Source of the DNA: Halieaceae bacterium UBA5085
GTDB taxonomy: Bacteria; Pseudomonadota; Gammaproteobacteria; Pseudomonadales; Halieaceae
Assembly (NCBI GenBank): GCA_002414665.1
Contig: DIAF01000006.1
Location: 109,084 to 173,083, forward strand
Reading direction: 5' to 3'
DNA length: 64,000 nt
The notes beneath the pieces are model-generated. The model saw nothing but the letters and a program-made list of their open reading frames with translations, did no database searches and had not been told where the DNA came from. The stretch's first letter is position 1. Each line of letters opens with the position of its first letter. The position numbers were made by a program, and so were the translations under genes. Shown here piece after piece: positions 55,767 to 64,000 of this stretch.

Positions 55767-55997
55767 TCAGCGCAGGTAGAAGCCGAGGACCAGCAACACG
55801 ATGCTCGCGCGCAGGGTTGCCCAGAGCAGGTCGAACACGCTGGCCTGGCCGTCCTGCCAGGCCCGGAAGCTGCCTACGGTGATCCAGATCACCCAGATAA
55901 ACGCGAGGATCAGCACCACGCTGGCGATGGCGAGCAGAAGCGCTGCCGGTGTCGCGCCGGATCCGGCCTCGAAGGCCGCTGTCTGTGCCGGTGTCAT
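55767..55997 (-). CDS. Integrating conjugative element protein, TIGR03758 family
   Basis: 76 residues from the ATG at 55997 (MTPAQTAAFEAG), two predicted membrane segments (LLLAIASVVLILAFIWVIWI and LWATLRASIVLLVLGFYL) and a short hydrophilic middle (SFRAWQDGQASVFDL). Starts 4 nt after the RAQPRD stop; 86 nt lie before PFL_4702. Confidence 0.85.
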   Translation of the reverse strand: MTPAQTAAFEAGSGATPAALLLAIASVVLILAFIWVIWITVGSFRAWQDGQASVFDLLWATLRASIVLLVLGFYLR

Positions 55998-56000
55998 CAA

Positions 56001-56321
56001 TCACTGCCGGTAGTCACCGCGCAGCGGCGGCACCGGGCGCGGCGTATTCCGCGGGGCATCGAGGTGCGCCTGGATACCCGCGCGCACCCGCTCCAGATCC
56101 TGGCGCAGCCAGTCATACTGGAAATGAATACGGGCGTCGGGGTCCGCCTCGGCCTCGCTGCTCGCAATCAGGGATTCGAGGAGTGCGATCTCGTGGAGCA
56201 GACGGGCGAGCATGGCGCGCTCGGCGTCGGCATCAGCCCAGGAGCCCGGTGCGATGAAAGTCAGCGCCAACAGTGTGGCCGTGGCAAGTCGGTGTCCTGT
56301 CATGAGCATGTCGTCCCGCAC
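56001..56321 (-). CDS. RAQPRD-family integrative conjugative element protein (TIGR01690)
   Basis: 106 residues (GTG at 56321; ATGs at 56309 or 56303 are alternatives). Signal peptide (LATATLLALTFIAPGSWA), then a helical region with ARLLHEIALLESLIASSEAE and RIHFQYDWLRQDLERVRAGI, the region that gives the family its name. First transfer gene left of the CBASS insert; in related ICEs it usually lies close to PFL_4697. Confidence 0.82.
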   Translation of the reverse strand: MRDDMLMTGHRLATATLLALTFIAPGSWADADAERAMLARLLHEIALLESLIASSEAEADPDARIHFQYDWLRQDLERVRAGIQAHLDAPRNTPRPVPPLRGDYRQ

Positions 56322-56477
56322 GGTAGTGTGTGGGGAGATGGTGATGAAACGCGGGCTCCGTCGCTATGAACAACCCAGTCAAGGGGTGGCGGGGTTTTCT
56401 TGTTTCAGCGTGATTTCAGCACGCAGAGCCGATCTCCCGCGCAGGATGTAAGACGAGTGGCAGACCAGAGGCCTTTG

Positions 56478-57347
56478 TTAACGGCGCTTACTACGCCCTG
56501 GCCACGGCAGTTGTCCCGTGAGTTCAGCCAAACCGCCATCGTCATCGATGCGTGCACCGAAACGGTTGACTTCGACCTCAGGCAGATCGTCGCTGTCGAA
56601 CCATAACAGCGAGGTGGTGGTATCGGTCCGCGCGTAGTGTCTGGAGATCTCGTATAGGGGAAGCCCCTTTTCCCAGTTGTCGAACCAGACGTCCTGCGAA
56701 ACTTCCCCCGTCTCAGTGGCGCTATCCCCTGAAGAGCGGATTCGGTGAGCCACGGAGCCTGCTGGAATTACCGACCTGGCAGGTATCCAGGCTCCTGCTT
56801 GCCGCAATGCCGTAGAGCGTGCGGCATATCGCACTGCACCACGCTCCATGGTGACGAACGCACACGGCAAATCGCTGAGACTGGCGAACCTTGACGCCGC
56901 TGCAGGGAATGATGTGCCAAAAAGGTCGGCCATTTGGTGAATGAGATCCAAGGAGGGCTCTTCCTTGGGCACAGCGGAGAGCCATTGCTGGTACGGCATC
57001 AGCAATTCGGCAGCGAAGGTGTCACAGGCAATTTCGTTCGGGTGTCGTTTGGCATAGGACCAGGATGGCACTTCTTCGTGACTCGACTCCAGATCAAGCA
57101 CGATATGCGCTATCTCATGGCAGATCGTAAATCGCTGACGCTCTTCCGTTTCCAGCGAGTTCACCGTAATGATGTGCTTCCCGTTCGGCTTGGTAATTGT
57201 GTAACCGGACTCCCCATCACCAAGCTCCTCTTCCCTGACCTTGGCGTTGACTGCTATGACATAGGGCGTCAGGTCCGTTCGGATGTCGGACATATCGACC
57301 TCCGCAACAAAGGCTCGTGCTCTCTGTCTGACATGCATCTCATCCAT
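56478..57347 (-). CDS. capP: CapP-like ImmA/IrrE-family metalloprotease, CBASS regulator
   Basis: 289 residues. COG2856-type zinc peptidase: FTICHEIAHIVLDLE with HExxH at residues 77-81 and a downstream NEIACDTFAAELLMP helix giving the third ligand. The C-terminal ~130 residues form a sensor-like domain, with Cys in DLPCAFVTMERG. Known CapP proteins cleave the CapH repressor after DNA damage and so switch on CBASS. It sits 2 nt after capH in the same transcript, divergent from the CBASS operon, which supports that role; the assignment is by family and context. Confidence 0.85.
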   Translation of the reverse strand: MDEMHVRQRARAFVAEVDMSDIRTDLTPYVIAVNAKVREEELGDGESGYTITKPNGKHIITVNSLETEERQRFTICHEIAHIVLDLESSHEEVPSWSYAKRHPNEIACDTFAAELLMPYQQWLSAVPKEEPSLDLIHQMADLFGTSFPAAASRFASLSDLPCAFVTMERGAVRYAARSTALRQAGAWIPARSVIPAGSVAHRIRSSGDSATETGEVSQDVWFDNWEKGLPLYEISRHYARTDTTTSLLWFDSDDLPEVEVNRFGARIDDDGGLAELTGQLPWPGRSKRR

Positions 57348-57349
57348 GT

Positions 57350-57742
57350 TCAGTCGTCCTCGTCATCATCCTTGAATATCTTCTCTATTCGGGCAATCAG
57401 CGTTGCGGGGTCTGGCCTCGTATTTCCTCGATGCCTCATGCCCGCTGCTGTCGAAAAGACATCAATGCTGATGGAGGGGTCTTGTAACACGAATTCGACA
57501 AGACGGGGATCAGCCTCCGCATGCTTAACAAGCCACATCACCAGCGAGGCATCTCTCTCTCCAGGTTTGAGAACCCTAAGTAGCTTTTCGACTAGATCTG
57601 GCGACGGATTGGTCTTCTCGCCCGATTCCAAGCGGTGGACATAAGCATGATCCACCGAAGAGAGTTGGCCGATCTCCCGTAGCGAAAGGGTTCTACGTTC
57701 GCGCAGCGTCTTAAGGGCGACACCCAAGCCTGTTTGAGTCAT
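57350..57742 (-). CDS. capH: CapH-like XRE-family repressor, CBASS regulator
   Basis: 130 residues. N-terminal helix-turn-helix (residues ~10-65: LKTLRERRTLSLREIGQLSS, AYVHRLESGEKTNPSPDLVE), then a helical C-terminal domain likely for dimerisation and peptidase recognition. Expected to bind operators in the capH-CBASS spacer and repress both arms. It is transcribed away from the CBASS operon. Confidence 0.85.
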   Translation of the reverse strand: MTQTGLGVALKTLRERRTLSLREIGQLSSVDHAYVHRLESGEKTNPSPDLVEKLLRVLKPGERDASLVMWLVKHAEADPRLVEFVLQDPSISIDVFSTAAGMRHRGNTRPDPATLIARIEKIFKDDDEDD

Positions 57743-57829
57743 CCGTTCTTCTCCTCGCGGTTGCGGAAAGGGAGACGGCTACGCGACTCCGCCCCAACCC
57801 GTTGCTTTCAATGGCACCCACCGGTGTAT

Positions 57830-57876
57830 TTGCAGGCAGGCGTCAACTCTGATATGCTGTTGTCTATACAAACAAC
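57830..57876 (+). promoter_or_regulatory. CBASS operon promoter with overlapping operator-like repeat
   Basis: TTGCAG (57830-57835), 17-nt spacer, TATGCT (57853-57858): four of six matches at each hexamer. Immediately after the -10 lies an imperfect inverted repeat, GTTGT...ACAAC (57859-57876), over the expected transcription start. A repressor bound there, such as CapH, would block initiation. Confidence 0.6.
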
Positions 57877-57924
57877 GTTATTAGGTTTTACAACTACTTC
57901 AGTTTATTTTGGCTTGGCCTTTCT

Positions 57925-57942
57925 GTTGTCTGAAGGAGCAAC
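57925..57942 (+). promoter_or_regulatory. Second operator-like site in CBASS leader
   Basis: An 18-bp segment beginning GTTGTCT and ending CAAC, like the upstream one at 57859-57876. The shared 9-mer CTGTTGTCT starts at 57857 and at 57923, 66 bp apart. It overlaps a ribosome-site-like GAAGGAG before a 17-codon GTG frame (57948-58001) that contains a 7-bp hairpin (57974-57980 / 57985-57991). Regulatory role is inferred. Confidence 0.4.
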
Positions 57943-58022
57943 GCATTGTGCTACAACAGGAGGCCATTGACAACCCAGCCGACTGGCTGGGACTTCAATA
58001 GTTCCACTGCAGGAGAACCATC

Positions 58023-58247
58023 ATGGCCAGAAAAAATCAACATGTTGTTCCTCATCAAAACGGTTGGGCCGTCAAGGGTGCTGGCAGCCAGCGGGCAACC
58101 TCTGTGCACGACACGCAGCAGCAGGCAATAAACGCTGCGCGGGATATTGCACGCAACCAGAAGTCCGAACTCGTTATCCATCGTCCAGATGGACGTATCC
58201 GCGACAAGGATAGCCATGGCAATGATCCCTTTCCCCCGAAAGGCTGA
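58023..58247 (+). CDS. DUF2188 domain-containing small protein, first gene of the CBASS operon
   Basis: 74 residues matching DUF2188 almost end to end: KNQHVVPHQNGWAVKGAGSQ, RATSVHDTQQQAINAARDIA, VIHRPDGRIRDKDSHGNDPF. AGGAG lies 7-8 nt before the ATG. It stands between the promoter and capV, 6 nt from capV, so it is co-transcribed with the defence genes. DUF2188 proteins are small, widespread and of unknown function; a role in CBASS is only suggested by position. Confidence 0.85.
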   Translation: MARKNQHVVPHQNGWAVKGAGSQRATSVHDTQQQAINAARDIARNQKSELVIHRPDGRIRDKDSHGNDPFPPKG

Positions 58248-58253
58248 GACAAT

Positions 58254-59255
58254 ATGACAGACATCCCAACCTATCATGTGCTCGCCCTGTCAGGAGGAGG
58301 ATATCGCAGCCTTTATACGGCGACGGTTCTTGCCGAACTTGAAGCCGTACTGGGTCGTCCTATCGCTTCGCATTTTGATCTGATTTGCGGCACATCGGCA
58401 GGAGGGATGTTAGCTTTGGGGCTGGCAGCGGAGATTCCAGCGAGCGAACTCAAGGCATTATTCGAAGACGAAGGTAGCCGCATCTTTGGTTGCCGCAGCC
58501 TGCCGCGGCGGATTCTAGGATTCTGGCTGACCGCAAAGCATGACTCAGCGGGATTACGAGAAGTGCTGACCGAGCGCTTCCAAGGGACCATGATCGGCGA
58601 CCTGAGGCATCGTGTTCTCGTGCCGGCCGTCAACTGCTCGACGGGTCGGGGGCAGTTCTTCAAAACACCACACCATCCTTCCTTTGAGCTCGATCACCGG
58701 ATGAAAATCGTCGATGTCGCGTTGGCGACCGCTGCCGCGCCCGTCTACTTTCCTCTGGCACGCAACGACCGCGGTGTCTTCGCGGATGGGGGGCTGGTTG
58801 GCAACGCCCCCGGCCTGTTCGGGTTGCACGAAGTCAAGACGTTCCTGGCACCGAACCAGAATCCGCTGATTCGGGTTCTCTCAATCGGCACGATGACCAT
58901 CGGGGCAACCGTCCGCGGCGGCGCCAGCCTTGACCGCGGATTCGGGAAGTGGCGGGGAGGACTCTTCGACCTCGTGATCTCCGCTCAGGAGTCGTCGGTG
59001 GATTACATGCTACGGCAGCTGCTGGAGAATAACTACTTCCAGATCGACGACAAGGCGACACCTGATCAGAGCAAGGATGTCAAGGCGTTGGATAGGGTTT
59101 CCATCGGCGCCACGAATACCCTCAAGGATCGCGGCAATCACGCGGTACAGCGTGCACTCGGCGATCCTCTTTTCCAACCGTTTCGAGCGCACCAGGCCGG
59201 CGCACCGATCTTCTATCACGGCCCCAACAGAAATGTTCCCGAGGCCACATGCTGA
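58254..59255 (+). CDS. capV: CBASS effector CapV, patatin-like phospholipase
   Basis: 333 residues. Patatin fold: oxyanion loop LSGGGYRSL (12-20), nucleophile Ser48 in GTSAGG, and catalytic Asp178 in FADGG. CapV enzymes are activated by 3',3'-cGAMP from the adjacent synthase and destroy the inner membrane, killing the infected cell. The stop overlaps the cyclase start. No membrane anchor or extra domain is seen. Confidence 0.93.
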   Translation: MTDIPTYHVLALSGGGYRSLYTATVLAELEAVLGRPIASHFDLICGTSAGGMLALGLAAEIPASELKALFEDEGSRIFGCRSLPRRILGFWLTAKHDSAGLREVLTERFQGTMIGDLRHRVLVPAVNCSTGRGQFFKTPHHPSFELDHRMKIVDVALATAAAPVYFPLARNDRGVFADGGLVGNAPGLFGLHEVKTFLAPNQNPLIRVLSIGTMTIGATVRGGASLDRGFGKWRGGLFDLVISAQESSVDYMLRQLLENNYFQIDDKATPDQSKDVKALDRVSIGATNTLKDRGNHAVQRALGDPLFQPFRAHQAGAPIFYHGPNRNVPEATC

Positions 59256-60391
59256 ACCTAAGCCCACTTTTCTTCACCACCGTTGATGACGAATCCTGCA
59301 TGCATAACCAGCTGGACCTGACGCCTGATCAACGCACCTGGATCGCCAGCGCACGCACCGATGTCAGGAACTGCCTGCGCACCGGCGTCCCCAGCTTCCT
59401 GCGGGCGAGCGGCTACACCGAGGCCGCGCCGCAGCCGCGCTTCTTTACGCAAGGGTCGTGGGCATACAAGACGCTGAACTCGCCGGCACAACACCCACAG
59501 CAGGCAGATATCGATGATGGTTGCTATCTGCCATTGAGTTTCGTCTCACAGACAAAGCGCCCTAGCATCGCGGCGACGGTGTTCTTTGCCGCCGCGGAAA
59601 AAGCTTTGAAGCCACTGATCGATGAACGGGGCTGGACGCTCGTCACCGACAAGCCGACGTGCATCCGCATCGTTATTGCTTCGTATGCCCACATTGATAT
59701 TCCTTTGTACGCCATTCCAGACGAGGAGTTTGAGACGCTCTTCAAAGCTTCGATGGAGCGATATGGCTTTGACTCGCTGACGGATGCGGTGAACAAGGCG
59801 GAGCGTGATGCCTGGACAGCATTACCTGCTGACAGAGTTCTGCTGGCCCACCGTGAATGCAATTGGATGTCGTCCGATCCGAGGCCTGTGAAAGAGTGGT
59901 TCCTGGGTGAAGTAGAGGCCAAGGGGGAACAGTTCCGCCGCGTGGTGCGCTACCTGAAGGCCTTCCGTGATTGGAGGTGGCCCAGTGGTGGGCCCGCTTC
60001 GATCCTGTTGATGGCCGCTTCGGCCCCGCTGTTTGAGAAGCGCGAGCGGCGGGATGATCTCGCCTTGCTGGATGTCGTCGCGGCACTGCCAGCCCGGTTG
60101 CGGGCGGGCGTCAACAACCCCGTGGATGAGTCCGAGTCGTTCACGGAGCGGCTTGGCAAATCCGGAGTCGAAGAAGCGGCAAGGTCGTTTGAAGAACTTG
60201 AGAAAGTGCTTCGCGGAGCCACCGACGCTGGCAGCCCTTCACAAGCCTGCATTTGGATGCAGGGCGAATTCGGCCCTCGCTTTCCGAACGAACCGGATCG
60301 GGTAAAGGTGGTATCCCTCGCCGCCACCATTGCCGCGGCACCCGCGACGCCCGGTCCAAGCGAACTAGTCGGTCGAACGAAGGCTGGATGA
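59249..60391 (+). CDS. CD-NTase cyclic nucleotide synthase, DncV-like (CBASS)
   Basis: 380 residues (or 363 from the Met at 59300). Nucleotidyltransferase fold of the DncV group: [15 protein letters not shown] holds the GS motif (Ser70), ADIDDG the metal-binding Asp87 and Asp89, and [10 protein letters not shown] the third carboxylate. The C-terminal helical OAS-type half includes [16 protein letters not shown]. Probably makes cGAMP for CapV. The C-terminus (LVGRTKAG) ends in small residues, as needed for ligation by Cap2. It overlaps capV by 7 and cap2 by 4 bp. Confidence 0.93.
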   Translation: MLNLSPLFFTTVDDESCMHNQLDLTPDQRTWIASARTDVRNCLRTGVPSFLRASGYTEAAPQPRFFTQGSWAYKTLNSPAQHPQQADIDDGCYLPLSFVSQTKRPSIAATVFFAAAEKALKPLIDERGWTLVTDKPTCIRIVIASYAHIDIPLYAIPDEEFETLFKASMERYGFDSLTDAVNKAERDAWTALPADRVLLAHRECNWMSSDPRPVKEWFLGEVEAKGEQFRRVVRYLKAFRDWRWPSGGPASILLMAASAPLFEKRERRDDLALLDVVAALPARLRAGVNNPVDESESFTERLGKSGVEEAARSFEELEKVLRGATDAGSPSQACIWMQGEFGPRFPNEPDRVKVVSLAATIAAAPATPGPSELVGRTKAG

Positions 60392-62019
60392 GCAGCACCA
60401 CATCGGTCACAGACGTGATCGAGGCCTTCGGGCAGCGAGGCTTCGTGTTTGTTGGCAAAGCGGATGACGGCTGGTTCAGGCTGCACGGACGGTTGACCCC
60501 ACCCCAATCGGACAAGGGCTTTCCGTGTGAGATTCAGCTCGACCCTACGCTCTTCGACTTGCCTCGCATCCGGCTGCTGGAAATCCCGCCTGATCTGCCC
60601 GCAGCGGTCCCTCATCTTGGCGCGGATGGCGGGCTTTGCTATCTCGCCAAGGGTACGGTCGTTCTGGACATCTACGATCCCGTCGGACAATCACTTGCGT
60701 GCCTACAGCACGCGGCCGTCGTGTTCGAGAAAATCTTGAAAGGAGAGATGGTTGAAGATCTTGCGGAAGAATTCTTCGCTTATTGGCCTGGCGGGCTTTG
60801 CTTCGTGGACATGCAGGGCGCAGACCTAGGTCGGCAGCACTGTATAGTCGCGCAGGCCGATGGGAGTACACTGTGGTTCATCAGCGACAACGTAGATCGG
60901 ACAACTGAGAAGCTGAAGTCGCTCGGCTACCAGGCCAGCGATAAAACGGTGCTGACTTACCGGGTCAAGACTGTCGCTCAACCCCGACCTCTGACCAGCC
61001 ATTGGCCGCCCAAAACAGTTGGGGATATCTTGGCATGGCAAGGCACCCTTGATCCTCGCTGCCGGCGCAAGATTCACAAGCGTATCAAGGAAGGGGAAAG
61101 GAAGAAGGCCAACGGTGTACTGATCGTCATCGAATCTCCGTTGATGACGTATGCTTTTGCGGTTCTCTATGACCGCCAACCTCCGGTCCAAAAGAACAAG
61201 CACGCGAATCGCAGGGATTCGACCTATGGGTTGGAGGTGATGCCCATCTCAGTAGTGAGAATCGACGATCGGTACATCGCTGAGCGGAACGTGCCAAAAT
61301 CAAAGACGCTTGCAGGTAAGAACCTAGCCGTTGTGGGATGCGGCACAATTGGCGGATATCTGGCGGATATGCTGGTTAAGTCCGGCGCGGGGACGTGCGG
61401 CGGAAAACTCACGTTAGTAGATTTTGACAGCCTTTTCCCGCAAAACATCGGGCGTCATCGCCTGGGGTTTCCGGACTTGCTTTTGAACAAAGCAGAGGCC
61501 ATGGCGAAGGAGCTCAAGCGCTTGGCACCAGGTGCCGCGGTTCGTGCACTTCCGATAGATGTCAGGCAAGCGCAACTAGGGGAGCTGGACCTGCTCATAG
61601 ATGCCACCGGCGAAGAATCTCTCGGGCATTGGCTAAGTGGCCACTATCCGGCTCCGATGCCTATGCTTTCGGTCTGGATCGAGGGGCCGGGAACCACCGT
61701 CCGTGCACTCCTGAGGCCACATGCATCGGGTGCGTGCTACCGATGTCTTTGGCACAGCAACAGAAGAGGTGAGCTCCGCTCCACCGTTGATTCTCTTCCT
61801 GCCATTTTGGCGGGACATGGATGCGAAGGTTTGTACGTGCCTTTCCCGGCATCGGTGTCGGTACAGGCTGCTAGCCTAGGCGCCGAGATGACACTCGACT
61901 GGGTCAACGGCGTTTATTCCCCAGCACTCCGGACTAGACTGATTGACCACACACATCAGAGTGCCACGCCCGATTGCGATCCGCTGATAGACCGGGATTG
62001 CCCCATATGCGGTTCATGA
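60388..62019 (+). CDS. cap2: CBASS Cap2, E2-E1 fusion ligase
   Basis: 543 residues from the ATG that overlaps the cyclase stop (ATGA). N-terminal E2-like domain with a candidate catalytic Cys84 in [12 protein letters not shown]-terminal E1/ThiF-like adenylation domain with [15 protein letters not shown] (near residue 314), [12 protein letters not shown]-like QNIGRHRLG and [10 protein letters not shown]. Candidate E1 cysteine Cys479 is in [13 protein letters not shown]; zinc-type cysteines lie in CYRCLW and DRDCPIC. Cap2 conjugates the C-terminus of the cyclase to targets and primes the enzyme. Confidence 0.92.
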   Translation: MSSTTSVTDVIEAFGQRGFVFVGKADDGWFRLHGRLTPPQSDKGFPCEIQLDPTLFDLPRIRLLEIPPDLPAAVPHLGADGGLCYLAKGTVVLDIYDPVGQSLACLQHAAVVFEKILKGEMVEDLAEEFFAYWPGGLCFVDMQGADLGRQHCIVAQADGSTLWFISDNVDRTTEKLKSLGYQASDKTVLTYRVKTVAQPRPLTSHWPPKTVGDILAWQGTLDPRCRRKIHKRIKEGERKKANGVLIVIESPLMTYAFAVLYDRQPPVQKNKHANRRDSTYGLEVMPISVVRIDDRYIAERNVPKSKTLAGKNLAVVGCGTIGGYLADMLVKSGAGTCGGKLTLVDFDSLFPQNIGRHRLGFPDLLLNKAEAMAKELKRLAPGAAVRALPIDVRQAQLGELDLLIDATGEESLGHWLSGHYPAPMPMLSVWIEGPGTTVRALLRPHASGACYRCLWHSNRRGELRSTVDSLPAILAGHGCEGLYVPFPASVSVQAASLGAEMTLDWVNGVYSPALRTRLIDHTHQSATPDCDPLIDRDCPICGS

Positions 62020-62483
62020 ACTCCTGGGCTACTACCGATAGGAGGGCTTTACTGCATTTCTCGGAGTCCACTCTGGAGACTTTCTGCCGCTATGTCCAGG
62101 TCAGTGATACCGACTGTGAAGCTGGCGGACTCCTGCTCGGTTCCGTTCATGGAGTCCACATGATTATCGAGCAGGCAACTACTCCCACGACATGGGACAA
62201 GCGATTCCGCTACTTGTTTGAGCGGATGCCATTTGGCCATGAGACCATTGCCCTGGCTCGATGGACTGCGAGTCACGGAATCGTCCGCTATCTGGGCGAA
62301 TGGCACACACATCCGGAGGATGATCCTCATCCCTCTGATCTCGACATATCGGAATGGAGGCGCTTATCAGCGAAACGTCGAGATGGGCGACCGATGCTTG
62401 CGGTCATAGTCGGGCGAAAGTCTCTGTACGCCGAACTGGTGCCGAATTTAGGCCGAGGTCCGGTATTTGCCCCCGTGGAATAG
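62016..62483 (+). CDS. cap3: CBASS Cap3, JAMM isopeptidase
   Basis: 155 residues starting at the ATG that overlaps the cap2 stop (ATGA). JAMM/MPN+ motif complete: Glu35 in EAGGLLLGS, HTHP (His97, His99) and PSDLD with Ser107 and Asp110. Cap3 removes the cyclase from conjugates made by Cap2. Last gene of the CBASS operon; 111 bp of gene-free DNA separate it from the convergent PFL_4697 gene. Confidence 0.93.
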   Translation: MNSWATTDRRALLHFSESTLETFCRYVQVSDTDCEAGGLLLGSVHGVHMIIEQATTPTTWDKRFRYLFERMPFGHETIALARWTASHGIVRYLGEWHTHPEDDPHPSDLDISEWRRLSAKRRDGRPMLAVIVGRKSLYAELVPNLGRGPVFAPVE

Positions 62484-62594
62484 CGGCTAACCAACTCAAT
62501 GCCGTCCCTACGGGCGGCCTTAGAGTTCGTCGGCTGCATCCCTCATGTCGTGCCGAATCATGACCAGCCGGCGTGTATTCACCTGATATTTTCA

Positions 62595-63329
62595 CTACAG
62601 GTATTTCTTGAACGCATTTGCGGTGATGGCGATGCTGAGGGCGAACAGTGTGGCAAAGGGCAGTATGACCCAGCTCGGGTGAAGACTGAACGGCAGCGCG
62701 AGGTAGATGACCCAGGCTGTGACCAACAGCGGCAGCACCGAGCGCTTGGACCAGTGGTAGATGAAGGAGCTTTCGCGTCCCCCGCCCCAGCGTCGCAGAT
62801 CGCGGCGGACTAGGCCGTCCACCAGAGCCATCACACCAAACAGCAGGAAGACCGGTGTGGCCAGCAGCAGAATGGCCAGACGTAGAGCGAAGACCTGGGT
62901 GATCTGCAGGGCCGCAAGGATGAACTGGGCAAGCGGCTGGTACAACCGGTGCAGCCGGACCCGAAGGCCACTCTCCCCCACCGCGGTTGGCGTGCCAAGC
63001 CAGCCGAGGACATCCACCAGCCGGGTCCATTCAAACAGCGCGACATAGGTCTTGTCCGCCACCGTCTGGGCAAAGCGTGCCGGATCGGCACTCACCAGAC
63101 TGCGGCGGAAGTCTATCTGCAGATATCCCAGCTCCGCGGCCAGCATGTCCCGACTGTGCTGCAGGCCCTGTTCCGGCCACCAGAAAACCATTCCCAGCCA
63201 TTCCAGCACAATGGAAAACAGCAGCGCGAACAGCAACCAGTAGACGGCCTGGCTCAGACGAACAAGCAGTCGTGTCAAAGCGCCTTGCTGCGCGTTCTGC
63301 GCAGGGTGCGCACCAATGCGCTCAGCCAT
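62595..63329 (-). CDS. Integrating conjugative element membrane protein, PFL_4697 family (TIGR03747)
   Basis: 244 residues from the ATG at 63329, which overlaps the traD stop by 8 bp. Four membrane segments: VYWLLFALLFSIVLEWLGMV, LRLAILLLATPVFLLFGVMA, SVLPLLVTAWVIYLALPFSL and VILPFATLFALSIAITANAF. A GGGRESSFIYHWSKR loop lies between the second and third. Always found beside the coupling protein in this ICE family; function unknown. Confidence 0.88.
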   Translation of the reverse strand: MAERIGAHPAQNAQQGALTRLLVRLSQAVYWLLFALLFSIVLEWLGMVFWWPEQGLQHSRDMLAAELGYLQIDFRRSLVSADPARFAQTVADKTYVALFEWTRLVDVLGWLGTPTAVGESGLRVRLHRLYQPLAQFILAALQITQVFALRLAILLLATPVFLLFGVMALVDGLVRRDLRRWGGGRESSFIYHWSKRSVLPLLVTAWVIYLALPFSLHPSWVILPFATLFALSIAITANAFKKYL

Positions 63330-64000
63330 CGCGGTGACGGCCGTCCCGCGCTGGGTTATCCGAGTCCGGACCCGCAAGCCACCAGCGATCAGTGGTGCGG
63401 TACCAGTGCTCATTGGTCACATAGCGGCGCTGCATGCCTTCCGCCATGGCTGCCAGACTCGGTGGCAGAGCGGCATCCGCGCGGTCGTCGGGCAGCGGCA
63501 TGCGGAGTTTCCACAGGCGCCCGCCTTCCAGCAGGGCGAACGCCTGACCTTTGGGCAGGCGGACCAGATCCGCCGGGGTAAGCATCGGCACCTCCGACAC
63601 ACTGATGCGGTCTTCATTGCGGGATTTGAAATCCACACCCGAGGTGGGATCGGAGGAGTCATCCACACCCGACACACTCATCAGCGTGACCACCTCCACC
63701 CGGGGCAGCTGGTCGGTCAACATTTCGGCGGTGGCCAGCTCTTTTACCCGCAGCATGATCAGGGTATTGAAGTTCCCCGCCACCTGGCCCGCCTTGGCGC
63801 GATTGCCAATGCGCGCCTCCACATCCGACCAGGTCTGGGTATAGGCCGTGACCTGGAACCCTGCTCCCCCCGCCTTGTTGAGCAGGGGCACGAATTCATC
63901 CCCGATCAACTCATTGAATTCATCGGCGTGCAGGGAGATGGTAGGCACACTCCCCGCCTCCGCGCCGGGCACACCATGCTTGTAAATGTGCCCCGCCACC
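63322..64000 (-). CDS. traD: Conjugative coupling factor TraD, SXT/TOL type, C-terminal part (cut by window edge)
   Basis: The frame is open to the window edge; the last ~225 residues are seen. ISLHADEFNELIGDEFVPLL is the Walker B strand of the VirD4/TraD ATPase, followed by AGGAGFQVTAYTQTWSDVEA (sensor region) and AGNFNTLIMLRVKELATAEM. The C-terminus carries MLTPADLVRLPKGQAFALLE. It brings the relaxosome to the secretion channel. Translationally coupled to PFL_4697. Confidence 0.9.
   Translation of the reverse strand, partial: VAGHIYKHGVPGAEAGSVPTISLHADEFNELIGDEFVPLLNKAGGAGFQVTAYTQTWSDVEARIGNRAKAGQVAGNFNTLIMLRVKELATAEMLTDQLPRVEVVTLMSVSGVDDSSDPTSGVDFKSRNEDRISVSEVPMLTPADLVRLPKGQAFALLEGGRLWKLRMPLPDDRADAALPPSLAAMAEGMQRRYVTNEHWYRTTDRWWLAGPDSDNPARDGRHRDG

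Noticed and set aside
57946..58131. 61-codon plus-strand ORF overlapping the DUF2188 gene
   Set aside because: It starts at TTG in a different frame and overlaps a clear family member with a good ribosome site.
60388..62019. Stand-alone ThiF/MoeB sulfur-carrier adenylyltransferase
   Set aside because: The N-terminal E2-like domain, the JAMM gene directly after it and the cyclase before it identify Cap2 of CBASS.

Overview
The window reads as chromosome of a GC-rich gammaproteobacterium. The core gene orders are those of Pseudomonas-type and marine Cellvibrionales/Halieaceae-type genomes: etfA-etfB divergent from ETF-QO; tig-clpP-clpX-lon-hupB-ppiD; rpmF-fabD-fabG-acpP-fabF-pabC-mltG-tmk-holB-pilZ; rluC divergent from rne. 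The family assignment is an inference from gene order and protein similarity and is not firm.

Positions 1-30577 are core chromosome: the end of acnB, the electron-transfer-flavoprotein system, a DUF1285 gene, a SerA-type dehydrogenase, the trigger factor/Clp/Lon proteostasis cluster, tRNA-Leu(UAG), a GH84 glycosidase, a candidate small RNA, the fatty-acid synthesis cluster with its attached housekeeping genes, yceD-rpmF, maf, an HAD phosphatase, rluC, rne and tRNA-Ser(UGA). Two conserved genes, etfB and tig, are each broken by what looks like a one-base insertion. That is either sequencing error or very recent decay. plsX and fabH are absent from the fab cluster.

From the 3' end of tRNA-Ser(UGA) to the right edge (30578-64000) the DNA is accessory and reads as part of an integrative and conjugative element (ICE). 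It starts with an SRAP/YedK-like gene that has lost its catalytic Cys2 and a complete type I restriction-modification system (hsdRMS). Next comes an AT-richer segment (37462-43503) whose genes all lie on the minus strand and which carries three attC-like sites. I read this as an integron cassette cluster without an integrase (CALIN). Its cassettes encode small membrane proteins, a large PIN-domain protein, a HEPN-like protein with an unknown partner, and a KTSC-domain protein. An IS1182-family element with an 18-bp inverted repeat and a GGCC target duplication is inserted in it.

From 44167 to 64000 runs a minus-strand conjugation operon of the MPF-G / ICEclc-PFGI type, with most neighbours overlapping by a few bases: TraG-N, a small membrane protein, the PFL_4711, 4710, 4709, 4706 (TraC ATPase), lipoprotein, 4705, 4704, 4703, TIGR03750, 4702 and TIGR03758 families, RAQPRD, and after an interruption PFL_4697 and TraD. 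The interruption (56478-62483) is a complete type II CBASS anti-phage system. capH-capP regulatory genes lie on the minus strand, divergent from an operon of a small DUF2188 gene, a CapV phospholipase effector, a DncV-like cyclic nucleotide synthase, an E2-E1 fusion (Cap2) and a JAMM peptidase (Cap3). A promoter and paired operator-like repeats lie between the two arms.

Taken together the element combines restriction, CBASS, and PIN and HEPN candidate toxins: a mobile defence island carried by a conjugative element. No relaxase, integrase or second attachment site is visible, so the element continues beyond the window.
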